From the NCBI RefSeq assembly GCF_004295645.1, contig NZ_CP034752.1:2232001-2296000 (forward strand): 64,000 nucleotides of DNA, written 5' to 3'. The notes below the pieces were generated by a model. The model made no database searches. It worked only from the letters and a program-made list of their open reading frames with translations, and was not told the DNA's origin. This stretch comes from Limnobaculum zhutongyuii. GTDB lineage: Bacteria > Pseudomonadota > Gammaproteobacteria > Enterobacterales > Enterobacteriaceae. This document shows, in pieces, positions 25,203-34,929 of this stretch. The position numbers and the translations under genes are program-made. Each line of letters begins with the position of its first letter. Position 1 is the first letter of the stretch.

Positions 25203-27754
25203 TTTTCACGCAAAATCAGCACACCAGAAGTGGTTTCTTGTGGAGAGATTTGGTATTTCACCGTACATTGTTCATTGGTTGATTTTCCCCACTGTACCAA
25301 AAGCTGCCCTTCATTTTGTAAACCAGCAACGTACACCTGTCCGTTATCTCCAACGATGCTACTTCTGCCTAATGCTTCACTATCGGTGGTATGACTGACA
25401 ATCGCGCCAAAAGGAATCACCCCTCCTGCATATTCAAGGGTCATTAGTGCCCGATATCCGGTTTGCGTCATATATTCCGCACGCACCACTGCACCGCGTG
25501 TTGGAACCACGCTCTTACTGGTATCATCCAGCTCAAGGTTGTTATCAGGAATTTCTTCGGTATTCAGAGTGATATCACTCTTACGATAAGGAGAAGCGTA
25601 AGGCACGACGGCATAGCCGCGGAAATCGGTCTTCACACCGGTTTGATTATTAACAGGAACCCCTTCGGCACCGGGAGCCTTAACCAGCACAATAGTATCG
25701 CTGAGCGGTTGGGAAAGCGTTACACCGTCACCATGTGCCACAACTCCACCCTGAATACCGTAGTTAAACCGATTGGCATAATCATCATAACCGTAACCGG
25801 CATTAAGCTTGGCATAGGTTCCCTGATAGGTGGCACTGGCATTGCCGGTATTGGCATTGTCATCGGTCACGTATCCCTCTTGTACGCTCCAGCTAAGGTT
25901 ATTGTCTTGTAGTGCAGTTCCATTAAGACCGACGTTATGAGAAGTTGGTCCGTGTTTTGTACTATTCAGACTATAATTAGCGTTACTGCCCGATAACCAT
26001 TTGTCTAACGGAACACTGATATTAAAGGAAAATATTTGGTCGGTGCTTTTACTATTACTGGCGTCATCATTGTTGGAATTATTACTATTGTCAGAGTTTT
26101 TGCTGTAGGTATAGTTAAAACCATAGCTGATACTCTTCCAGCTATTGTTATAACCAACGCTGACCGAACTCATACGGCCTCTGTCCCAATAGTTCTCGTT
26201 GATTAAACTAAGAGACAGGGTACCAAACACCACATCTTGTGATAATGAAACGTCAGTACGGTTACGCCGCCGCCCGGTATTATCATTGTCTGAATCGTCG
26301 TTATAAGTATTCAGCATATCCTGTAAGGTATAATATCCCCCGGTAGAATAGCGATAGCCCGCTACGCTGAAATTAGTGCCGGTTTTAACAATGTTTTTGC
26401 TATAGCGCACCCGTACAGACTGACCATTTTGCCGCTCTACGGATGAATTGTTTGGGATATGTATTTTTGACCAGGCTTGAGTGACATCCATCGATAATGC
26501 ACCGATATCTCCCAAATTAACGCCACTACCTAATGCAACTGAACTGTATTTATTTTCAGCCTGTTGAGTTCCACCATAAAGGGTGACACCCCATGGCATA
26601 CCATATATTGCAGTCATCTGGCCAAAATCCATTTTTTGGTCACTGCTATCGTTAGAGCGGGTCCTTCCTCCGGTCAGACTGTATTTAAGACGACCTTCTC
26701 GTTGTAATACAGGTAAAGAAGCATAAGGGATAGTCAAATGCTGTTCACTACCATCAGATTCTTTAATGGTAAGCTGCATATCTCCTGAACCACCAGTAGG
26801 ATACATATCGTTAATTTCGAAGGCGCCCGGTGGGACAGTGGTTCTGTAGATGGTATAGCCATTTTGTTCAACGGTGACTTCTGCATTACTACGTGCAATC
26901 CCCCGAATAACCGGAGCAAAACCTTTCTGACTATCTGGCAACATGTCATCATCAGAAGAGGCCTGGCCGCCACGAAAGGCGATGCTATCAAACACATCTG
27001 ATGGTGAAACACTATCTCCAAATATCAACTGGCTTTTTAATGACTTAATATCTCGGGAAACGTAGTTATAAACCGAGTCCCAACTTTTTTGCCCGTCGTC
27101 GTTATGATTCCAGGTGGAGTAATTACGATAGCGCCATGGACCAAGATTTATACCCGGGCGTAAGTTAACATATTGGCTATTTTGCGTGCCATCAGAACCA
27201 TGCCGCGGCATCGTCGTGGAAGCCGACACGCTATAATTGAGCAATAGTGCATTTATTCCATCATCCCACTGTTCCTGAGGTACATAACCTCTGGCAAAAG
27301 AAATCACCGCTATTTGTGGAATACTTATATTCAGGCGCTGTTCATTAAACTTAAATGCTGCGGCAGCCTGTGGAATAGCAGATAAATTAGCGCATTGGCT
27401 GTTTGCCTGATTGAGGTCGGGATAATTTTCAGTTTTAACCCCCCAGCTTTTTAGCTGTTCCACACTTAAACAAGGCTGAAGTTTACTGTCACCCTGCTCA
27501 CTTCCCGTCGATTTAAACTCGATCTCTTTGGTATCAACAAGCTGTTTATTAATAAAAACATCAACACGATAATTACCCGGAGCCTGAGAGCCTTCTTCGA
27601 ACGAAGATAAATCAACGGAAGGAGGTACCGAGTTATTCATTTCAAGTAATGCCGGATTAAAATAGTCTTGAGACACGGCATAAGGTATACATAACGTAGG
27701 CAGCAGGCTGGCTGCAATAATCAATTCACGACGAGAGTTTTTACAGATTTCCAT
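25193..27754 (-). CDS. Outer-membrane fimbrial usher, copy 1 (intact)
   Basis: PapC/FimD-type usher of 853 residues that receives chaperone-subunit complexes and threads the growing fimbria through the outer membrane. A signal peptide (about 1-28) precedes the N-terminal binding domain, starting DYFNPALLE (about 30-150) with C94 and C121. The 24-strand barrel with its plug domain follows (GFAPVIRGIARSNAEVTVEQ, PPGAFEINDMYPTGGSGD). The C-terminal domains end in CTVKYQISP...LREKCL with the conserved disulfide pair. The frame is unbroken, unlike copy 2. The stop overlaps the minor subunit gene by 10 bases. Confidence 0.95.
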   Translation of the reverse strand: MEICKNSRRELIIAASLLPTLCIPYAVSQDYFNPALLEMNNSVPPSVDLSSFEEGSQAPGNYRVDVFINKQLVDTKEIEFKSTGSEQGDSKLQPCLSVEQLKSWGVKTENYPDLNQANSQCANLSAIPQAAAAFKFNEQRLNISIPQIAVISFARGYVPQEQWDDGINALLLNYSVSASTTMPRHGSDGTQNSQYVNLRPGINLGPWRYRNYSTWNHNDDGQKSWDSVYNYVSRDIKSLKSQLIFGDSVSPSDVFDSIAFRGGQASSDDDMLPDSQKGFAPVIRGIARSNAEVTVEQNGYTIYRTTVPPGAFEINDMYPTGGSGDMQLTIKESDGSEQHLTIPYASLPVLQREGRLKYSLTGGRTRSNDSSDQKMDFGQMTAIYGMPWGVTLYGGTQQAENKYSSVALGSGVNLGDIGALSMDVTQAWSKIHIPNNSSVERQNGQSVRVRYSKNIVKTGTNFSVAGYRYSTGGYYTLQDMLNTYNDDSDNDNTGRRRNRTDVSLSQDVVFGTLSLSLINENYWDRGRMSSVSVGYNNSWKSISYGFNYTYSKNSDNSNNSNNDDASNSKSTDQIFSFNISVPLDKWLSGSNANYSLNSTKHGPTSHNVGLNGTALQDNNLSWSVQEGYVTDDNANTGNASATYQGTYAKLNAGYGYDDYANRFNYGIQGGVVAHGDGVTLSQPLSDTIVLVKAPGAEGVPVNNQTGVKTDFRGYAVVPYASPYRKSDITLNTEEIPDNNLELDDTSKSVVPTRGAVVRAEYMTQTGYRALMTLEYAGGVIPFGAIVSHTTDSEALGRSSIVGDNGQVYVAGLQNEGQLLVQWGKSTNEQCTVKYQISPQETTSGVLILREKCL

Positions 27755-27850
27755 CTTACTTACACCATAAACTGTCTCTGTCTATCCCTGGCAATGATGT
27801 GAACTTTCTGACAATTCACTCACATCTCAACAGAACAAAAAGAGTGCAAA

Positions 27851-28537
27851 TTAAAAGGTGGCTGAATGTTCTGCGCCAGCCATGCCATAGTCATTCAAAA
27901 TTCTCCATGACACTTTTCCACTATCTGTATTTTGATGTAGTTGGAAAATTGCCTGAGAACGAGGTGCTACATAAGTCACATCAGGCACTGCTCTGCCGTT
28001 AACCTTGATTTGTGCAAAGTTCATGTAGTACGGGGTTGGGTTATTTACAGTAATGCGGTTACCACTTTTCCCCCATACCAGTTGTTGAGTTAATGATTCG
28101 GGCATCGTTTCTTTCAGACTTACTGGTCGATAAATCAGCTTAACTCTTGAATTAATGGCGATTTGCAATGAATTACTTGACGTATTTTTGTTCACCGATG
28201 GAATTCCCTTGACGTTTAACCAGTACATTGATTCCCGGTCTTCCGGCATTGGCGTTCCTGAACGCACAATACGTAATACGTTTTTGTCACCGGCATCTAA
28301 CCGAAACAAAGGTGGAGTAATAATGATGGCGTCTTTACTTGGGGTATCTGCATCGGCGGGTGTAATCCAGGATTGAACTAAATTAGCAACATTATCTTTA
28401 TTCTCTAACGACACCGAGGTTTCTTTCTTACTGCCATCAAAGATCACACGAGTTCCGCCAATAACAACGCTGGCATTAGCCTGAAAAATGGTTGTTATAT
28501 ACAGAGAGAAAAGTATAGGCATCCATAATAACTTCAT
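27851..28537 (-). CDS. Periplasmic fimbrial chaperone, copy 1 (intact)
   Basis: PapD/FimC-family chaperone of 228 residues that donates its G1 strand to subunits in the periplasm. A signal peptide (about 1-22, ending ANA) is followed by the N-terminal Ig domain with TRVIFDGSKKETSVSLEN, the WITPADADTPSKDAIIITPPLFRLD segment, RIVRSG, and ESMYWLNVKGIPS, the family signature. The C-terminal Ig domain has RVKLIYRP and NPTPYYMNF. The start at 28537 has AAGGA upstream; an in-frame ATG at 28561 adds eight residues. It lies between the major subunit and usher genes, and corresponds to the broken copy at 34109-34830. Confidence 0.93.
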   Translation of the reverse strand: MKLLWMPILFSLYITTIFQANASVVIGGTRVIFDGSKKETSVSLENKDNVANLVQSWITPADADTPSKDAIIITPPLFRLDAGDKNVLRIVRSGTPMPEDRESMYWLNVKGIPSVNKNTSSNSLQIAINSRVKLIYRPVSLKETMPESLTQQLVWGKSGNRITVNNPTPYYMNFAQIKVNGRAVPDVTYVAPRSQAIFQLHQNTDSGKVSWRILNDYGMAGAEHSATF

Positions 28538-28635
28538 CGTGAAATCCTTTATTTTTAACACTACAGGCGCGGACTAATTAAAAAACAGTTCTGAACCGGA
28601 TAATCCAGTTCAGACTGTATGCGTTGACTCATTAA

Positions 28636-29175
28636 TTAGTTATAACTAACGGTATAAGTGACTGCAGACTGGACATCACCTGATGTAACGCCTGTCGCAG
28701 TAGCGACTAACTGAGCGGTGTAATTAGCAGTAATATCCCCCCCTGCACTCGGTAACGTAATCGGTTGATTATCATCATTGTTGATAATGTCTGTACCGCC
28801 GCTATCCTTCAGCAATACAGCAACGTTAGTTGCAGCCGTGGCACCGGTCAGGCTATTTTTGAAGTAAGTACTATTACCATCAGTCGTACCACTAAACTTA
28901 ACTGATGCAGTAGTTGGCACACCAGCTCCCGCCACCGGGCAGCCGGTTAAATTGATAGTGAAAGCCTTTGGTGCACCGGTCATACCAGCACTGCCTAAAT
29001 CACTTTTAGGCGTTGAACCTAAATCAATCGTCTTATCGGTGGAACCATCAACATCAACAGTACAGCCTGCATCAATAACTTTACCGGTAAAGGTAATGGT
29101 GCCAGCCATGACAGAAGATGGAATTGCAGTAAATAAAGCAGCAACCAGTAATACTTTATTAATTTGAACTTTCAT
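28636..29175 (-). CDS. Major fimbrial subunit, copy 1
   Basis: FimA-type pilin of 179 residues, first gene of the operon. Signal peptide 1-24 (ending SSVMA-GT), mature GTITFTGKVIDAGCTV with the typical pilin start, disulfide pair C38 and C79 (GCPVAGAG), and the C-terminal strand VQSAVTYTVSYN with penultimate Tyr. It is closely similar to the copy-2 major subunit, and both genes have a matching leader sequence just upstream (TCCTAATC...ATTATTA on the plus strand), so they share ancestral promoter DNA. Confidence 0.94.
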   Translation of the reverse strand: MKVQINKVLLVAALFTAIPSSVMAGTITFTGKVIDAGCTVDVDGSTDKTIDLGSTPKSDLGSAGMTGAPKAFTINLTGCPVAGAGVPTTASVKFSGTTDGNSTYFKNSLTGATAATNVAVLLKDSGGTDIINNDDNQPITLPSAGGDITANYTAQLVATATGVTSGDVQSAVTYTVSYN

Positions 29176-29744
29176 AGCGATGTCCTAATCTATTATTAAA
29201 TTCAGAGTAAAGAGCAATAATTCATCTCCTCTAAATCTCAGGGGTAATTATTCAATAACGTTTATACAAATCCAAAGCAATCAAGCTATAAACAGCCTGA
29301 TTTGACCTGATTCAAAGTGGGAAAAATTCAATCTCATTAAGAACTTTCTTATATTTATGCGATAGGTATATTTCAGTCAACATAATTAAAAATCCAATAA
29401 TAGACCATTAACTATCTGGACTTAAAAGAAAATATCAATGCATGAAAAATGAAATCGCTTATAAAAATAGCAATGATTCATTTTTATCAGATTGAAATAC
29501 TGAAACAATTAACAATAAAAGATTAATTTACTTAAAGATGAGAGGATATATTAAATCTACAGAGATAAACTGTCATAGATGCAGGGATAAGATGAGAAGG
29601 AAATATAAAAACTTATTTAACATCAGGCTTTATTATATTACCAGAACCAAAAAGTAGTCAGACAAAAATGATTCAATTCCCTTATTTCAATTTAATAAAT
29701 TGAAATAAGGGCGTAACGTTCATTACACCCTTTTTCGTAACCAA
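29176..29744. promoter_or_regulatory. AT-rich region between the two fimbrial operons
   Basis: 569 bases without a gene. The part next to the major subunit (29176-29300) is the leader and promoter of operon 1. Near the other end, a perfect 15-bp inverted repeat (CCCTTATTTCAATTT / AAATTGAAATAAGGG, 29679-29711) and an adjoining 8-bp imperfect hairpin (29709-29729) follow the end of operon 2 on the minus strand and probably terminate it. The high AT content suggests H-NS-type silencing, but no specific sites or invertible switch repeats were seen. Confidence 0.55.
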
Positions 29745-30821
29745 TTAATTATAAGTAAAATTCAAGGTTCCGGTCGCATTCGCTAAACCAGGACCAACCG
29801 GATCTGCCGTTTTATAGTAAGTAGCCGTAATGGTCATTGGTATTGATGCGGGGGCCCCCCCCGTAACGCTATCAGTACCATCGCCATCGCGAGTACGCTT
29901 TGAGGTTGCCAGTGCAATTGGGGTATTCAACGGCAGGCCATTACTGTTGGTATTGTACACACTGGACTGAAGCCCAAGCTGAACACCAACATTACTGGCC
30001 ACGCCCGGAGAACCGGCATTAGTTAAGGCAATTACAGTATTATTGGCCGTATCCCCTGAGGTTACCTGAGGGGCAGCGACGGACAATGAAACATTAGTTC
30101 CCGGTTCACAATTCAGAGTCAGTGCTGCAGAAGCAGAGCCAACTTTAGTATTGGAATCAAAATCAGACAGTTTAATATTGCCCATCGGTAAATTAACTGG
30201 GGAGCCTGTAACATTACACCCCATGGCTTTCACGGTAATGACGCTGGTAGATACAGTTAATTGGGAACCTACCGATGACTCACCTAAAGTACTTCCGGGG
30301 CTCTCACGAAAATCAACCCGGGCAATAGGTGAACCAAAGGAGAGTATTCCCGAACTAATCGGCCCGCCCGTCGCAACCAATTCTAAATGGTAGCTGGGGT
30401 TATTTAACTTGTGACCAGCCCTTCCATCTCCGGGCTGGAAACTATTATCAATGGCCCTGATGTAATCATAGGGGCCCGCCTGATTCATCGTGTAGATTCT
30501 TACCCCTAATCCGGTAAGACCGGTAGGAAATATCATATCTCCCACTGGGGTACCATTAGCCTGAGGGGGATTCATATAATAAAAACCAACAACATAGTTG
30601 TCACCGCAGTTGTTAATTTGTGCACTTGAAGGCCGGGAACCCGGCCACCCGGATGAATAAATCACCTCGCCGCCATTATAATTGCGACTTTCCACCACAA
30701 TATTTTTAGGTAATGTTAAGTTTGAAGTGGCAATATCAGTTAACCAGGCTCGTTCACAAATCGCATGAACCTCAGTGATTGAGCTAAAAAAAACCAGAAC
30801 TAAAAATAAATATTTTTTCAT
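29745..30821 (-). CDS. Fimbrial tip adhesin, copy 2
   Basis: 358 residues, paralogue of the copy-1 adhesin. Signal peptide (1-20, ending VHA), N-terminal lectin-like domain (about 21-190; C21 and C73), then a pilin domain whose central part is nearly identical to copy 1 (from TVKAMGCNVTGSPVNLP to NVGVQLG), ending TGTLNFTYN. Divergence is concentrated in the N-terminal domain and in short loops, as expected if receptor binding has drifted while the assembly domain is kept alike by selection or gene conversion. Frame intact. Confidence 0.88.
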   Translation of the reverse strand: MKKYLFLVLVFFSSITEVHAICERAWLTDIATSNLTLPKNIVVESRNYNGGEVIYSSGWPGSRPSSAQINNCGDNYVVGFYYMNPPQANGTPVGDMIFPTGLTGLGVRIYTMNQAGPYDYIRAIDNSFQPGDGRAGHKLNNPSYHLELVATGGPISSGILSFGSPIARVDFRESPGSTLGESSVGSQLTVSTSVITVKAMGCNVTGSPVNLPMGNIKLSDFDSNTKVGSASAALTLNCEPGTNVSLSVAAPQVTSGDTANNTVIALTNAGSPGVASNVGVQLGLQSSVYNTNSNGLPLNTPIALATSKRTRDGDGTDSVTGGAPASIPMTITATYYKTADPVGPGLANATGTLNFTYN

Positions 30822-30855
30822 AAGACTTCCATTTCATCTCGGGCCATAACAAAAC

Positions 30856-31461
30856 TTACTGATAAGTAAAGTTGATGGTTACCGCAGCACTAAAATCACC
30901 CGCCGTTGGAGAACCATGTGGGGTGTACATACGGGCGGTCATATTCAATGAGGCAGATTTTGTTGAGGGATCGATATTGATCACATAGTTAGCATTATTT
31001 CCCAACGAAACCATCGGATCGCTATTAAATAGCTGTAATCCCAGATCCTGAGCTCCACCTACAATGCTATTGGCATACAGAGTAGATCCATAACCAGCGT
31101 CTTCGGTATAAGCGGTTCCGCTAAAACTTGCCGTGGCTTTACTGATAAAAGGTGAACAATCTGTCAGGCTAACCGCAACCGGAATATCCGACGTATTAGC
31201 CCCGGCTACCGAGATATTTTGTCGATAGTAAGTGCCTAAATTAATATCGCCAGGAAAAGTAACCGTACATGATGAAGCATATATGGAACCCGTAACGTTA
31301 AAAGGCACCGAATCAGAATCGTTGTATGCTGCGGCATTAAAAACCATGCCCATCAGTCCCAAAAATAGATATCCCTTTGACCATAATTTATGGCTCCCAT
31401 GGCAGCTTTTAACATTGTTGTTGATTCCCATCATGATTATGCTCCCTGCCCTTAAAGACAT
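30856..31461 (-). CDS. Minor fimbrial subunit, copy 2 (intact)
   Basis: Pilin-type subunit of 201 residues. A signal-like helix (about 29-46) leads to FNVTGSIYASSCTVTFPGDINLGTYY, the second Cys in DCSPFIS, and the complete C-terminal strand AAVTINFTYQ. It is the intact counterpart of the frameshifted copy at 24595-25202. It overlaps the usher stop by 10 bases, as in copy 1; an internal ATG at about 31434 is an alternative start. Confidence 0.87.
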   Translation of the reverse strand: MSLRAGSIIMMGINNNVKSCHGSHKLWSKGYLFLGLMGMVFNAAAYNDSDSVPFNVTGSIYASSCTVTFPGDINLGTYYRQNISVAGANTSDIPVAVSLTDCSPFISKATASFSGTAYTEDAGYGSTLYANSIVGGAQDLGLQLFNSDPMVSLGNNANYVINIDPSTKSASLNMTARMYTPHGSPTAGDFSAAVTINFTYQ

Positions 31462-34011
31462 TTTTCACGTAAAATTAATACACCTGAGGTGGTTTCTTGT
31501 GGAGAAATACGGTAATTCACCGTGCATTGTTCATTGACTGATTTCCCCCACTTAACCAGAAGCTGTCCTTGGTCTTGTAACCCTGCAACAAACACCTGAC
31601 CATCATCCCCAACGATGCTACTTTTACTCGATTCCTTACTATCACCAGTGCTGCTATTGCTGACAACGGCACCAAAAGGAATCACGCCATTTGCATACTC
31701 AATGGTAATTAATGCCCGATATCCTGTCTGAGTCACATATTCAGCACGCACCACTGCACCGCGTGTTGGAACAACACTCTTACTGGTATCATCCAGTTCC
31801 AGATTGTTATCTTTGATGTCTTCAGTATTAAGAGAGATATCACTCTTACGATAAGGCGAGGCATACGGCACAACGGCATAACCACGGAAATCGGTCTTCA
31901 CACCGGTTTGATTATTAACCGGTACGTCTTGGGCTCCCGGCGCTTTAACCAATACCACGGTGTCGCTCAGCGGTTGGGAAAGGGTTACCCCATCACCATG
32001 TACGACCATTCCGCCCTGAATGCCATAGTTAAATCGATCGGCATAGTCGTCATAGCCATAGCCCGCATTAAGTTTGGAGTAAGTTCCCTGATAAGTAACA
32101 TTGGCACTACCGGTATTAGCCCGATCGTCGCTAACGTAACCCTCTTGTACACTCCAGTTAAGATTATTATCTTGCAGCGCAGTACCGTTGAGGCCAACGT
32201 TATGGGTAGTCGATCTGTTTTTAGAACTGTTCAGGCTATAGGTTGCGCTACTGCCCGCTAACCATTTATCTAATGGAATGCTGACATTAAAAGAGAACAG
32301 TTGATCAACGTTTTTCTGATTATTATCGTTATCATCACTGCTATTTCTTGAGTTCTTACTGTAGGTATAGTTAAAACCGTAGCTAATGCTTTTCCAACTG
32401 TTGTTATAACCGACACTGACCGAGCTCATACGGCCTTTGTCCCAATAGTTTTCATTAATCAAACTCAGTGATACGGAACCAAACACCACATCTTGTGATA
32501 AAGAAACGTCAGTACGGTTACGACGACGACCAATATTATTGTCGAAATTATCGTAACGGTTACTTAACGTATCCTGCAAAGTGTAATACCCGCTGGTAGA
32601 GTAACGATAGCCCGCCACGTTGAAGTTAGTTCCCGTTTTGACAATATTCTTACTGTAACGTACCCGCAAAGACTGGCCATCTTGCTGTTCAAATGACGTT
32701 GCGTCGTTTTCAGTATAGAGTTTCGACCATGCCTGAGTAACATCCATTGATACCGCGCCAATATCACCCAGATTAACGCCAGCCCCTAATGCCAGCGAGC
32801 TGTATCGGTTCTCAGCCTGCTGAGCACCACCATAGATTGTTGTGCCCCAGGGAATACCATATATCGCCGTCATTTGACCAAAATTCAGTTTTTGATCGTT
32901 GCTATCGCTGGAACGTGTTTGCCCGGCAGTCAGGCTATATTTAAGGCGACCTTCACGTTGTAATACTGGTAAAGATGCATAAGGGATAATTAAATTCTGT
33001 TCGCTACCATCGGACTCTTTAATGATCAGTGTCATATCCCCTGAACCACCGGTAGGATACATATCGTTAATTTCAAAGGCGCCCGGTGGGACGGTAGTTC
33101 TGTAGATGGTGTAGCCATTTTGTTCGATGGTAACTTCAGCATTACTGCGCGCAATGCCCCGAATGACCGGTGCAAAACCCCGTTGACTATCCGGTAGCAT
33201 ATCATCGTCGGAAGAGGCCTGAGCGCCGCGAAATGCAACGCTGTCAAATACATCAGAAGGTGAAACACTATCACCTAATATCAACTGGCTTTTTAATGAT
33301 TTAATGTCGCGAGTAACATAGTTATATACAGAATTCCAACTGTTCTGCCCATCATCACCATGATTCCAGGTTGAGTAGTTACGATAGCGCCAGGCACCAA
33401 GATTCATCCCCGGTCTTAAGTTAACATATTGATTATTCTGCGTACCGCCAGAACCATTGCGCATGATTGTGGTAGACGCTGACACGCTATAGTTAAGTAA
33501 TAGCGCATTAATACCATCATCCCATTGCTCCGGTGGCACATAGCCTCTGGCAAAAGAGATAATAGCAATCTGTGGAATACTTAAATTTAAACGCTGATCG
33601 CTAAATTTAAATTCAGCCGTCGCTTGTGGAATAGCAGACAGGTTGGCGCATTCGCTCTTAATATTACCAAGATCGGGATAGTTTTCTGTTTTTACGCCCC
33701 CAGCTTTTTAATAGGGTTACACTCAGGCATGGCTGAAGCTGATTATTTCCCGGTGCAATCTCGACCTGTTTAAATTCAATTTCTTTAGTATCAACAAGTT
33801 GTTTATTAATAAAAACATCAACGTGATAAATACCCGGAGCCTGAGCACCCGCTTCAAAAGAAGACAAATCAACTGAAGGAGGTTCTGTGCTGGTCATTTC
33901 AAGCAATGCAGGATTAAAGTAATCCTGCGACTCGGCATAGGGTATACATAACGCCGATAACAGACTTACCGCAATCATCGATTTACGAGGATAGTTTTTA
34001 GAAAATTCCAT
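31452..34011 (-). pseudogene. Outer-membrane fimbrial usher, copy 2, broken by a 1-base insertion in a G tract
   Basis: Paralogue of the 853-residue usher at 25193-27754. The first about 105 codons (from 34011, MEFSKNYPRK..., signal peptide then DYFNPALLE) are in one frame and end LLKSWG followed by ten missense residues and a stop. The remaining about 750 codons are intact in another frame down to LREKCL. The shift is at the run of five C (plus strand 33697-33701): removing one base gives SWGVKTENYPDL, matching copy 1. A protein starting from an internal codon (for example a GTG at 33539) would lack the signal peptide and most of the N-terminal chaperone-binding domain. The gene is therefore off unless the tract changes length. 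Confidence 0.88.
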
Positions 34012-34108
34012 CTTGCTTACACCATTAACTGTTTCTATCAATCCCTGATCGCGATGTGGATGAACTAATTCTTTACGTCACATCACGGCATAACAAAAAG
34101 AGTACGAA

Positions 34109-34830
34109 TTAGAAACTGGCTGAATGCTCCGCACCGGCCATGCCGAAATCATTAAGAATTCGCCATGTCACCTTCCCACTACCCGCATTTTGACGTAGTG
34201 GAAAAACCGCCTGAGAGCGAGGTGCGACATAAGTCACTTCAGGAACCTCTTTGCCATTAACTTTAATTTGGGCAAAGTTCATGTAGTACGGCGTTGGGTT
34301 ATTAACGGTAATATTGTTGCCACTCTTTCCCCATACCAGTTGTTGAGTTAATGATTCAGGCTGAGTATCTTGCAGACTTGCAGACTTGCAGACTTGCAGA
34401 CTTGCAGACTTGCAGGGCGATATATCAGTTTAACTCTTGAATTAACTGCAATTTGTAGAGAATTGCTTGATGAAGCCTTTGCGGTAGATGGAATACCTTT
34501 AACGTTCAGCCAATACATCGACTCACGGTCTTCTGGCATTGGCGTTCCTGAACGAACAATACGCAATACATTCTTGTCGCCGGCATCTAACCGAAATAGC
34601 GGTGGCGTAATGATGATGGCATCTTTACTGGGTGTATCTGCATCCGCTGGAGTAATCCAGGATTGGACCAAATTAGCGACATTATCTTTGTTCTCTAACG
34701 ACACTGAGGTTTCTTTCTTACTACCATCAAAAACGACACGCGTGCCACCAATAACTACGCTGGCACTTGCCGGAAAAACAGTACTCATCAACAAAGAAAA
34801 AAATACCGGCATCCATAATGATTTCATCAT
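34109..34830 (-). pseudogene. Periplasmic fimbrial chaperone, copy 2, out of frame through an octamer repeat
   Basis: Paralogue of the chaperone at 27851-28537. From 34830 the frame encodes a signal peptide and the entire N-terminal Ig domain (FDGSKKETSVSLEN, MYWLNVKGIPS, RVKLIYRP). It then runs into an 8-bp tandem repeat and stops at 34348. The C-terminal domain (TQQLVWGKSG...YYMNFAQIKVNG...GMAGAEHSASF) is preserved in another frame with its stop at 34109-34111. Copy 1 has RPVSLKETMPES here; reading copy 2 with 1.9 repeat units gives RPASLQDTQPES. Four extra units (32 bases) have shifted the frame. Loss of one unit, or gain of two, would restore a full-length chaperone. Confidence 0.9.
34369..34415. 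repeat. Tandem octamer repeat CTTGCAGA, 5.9 copies, inside the copy-2 chaperone gene
   Basis: Five exact CTTGCAGA units and seven bases of a sixth (47 bases). Eight is not a multiple of three, so each unit gained or lost changes the reading frame. By comparison with copy 1, the in-frame states are 1.9, 4.9 or 7.9 units; the present 5.9 is out of frame. This is the classic form of a slipped-strand contingency locus. Confidence 0.95.
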
Positions 34831-34929
34831 TAAATCCTTTTATATCGGTTAAAACTGAGCAAATTTCAAATCAGAGGCAGTTTTGAACCAGCGGTAATCT
34901 GGTTCAAAACTGTAGGTATTAACAAATGA

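Noticed and set aside
34369..34415. CRISPR array
   Set aside because: The units are 8 bases, directly contiguous and without spacers.
34370..34852. 160-codon plus-strand ORF across the chaperone copy 2
   Set aside because: It is antisense to a clear chaperone gene, and stays open mainly because the octamer array encodes Gln/Cys/Leu-rich peptide in any frame; no RBS or domain.
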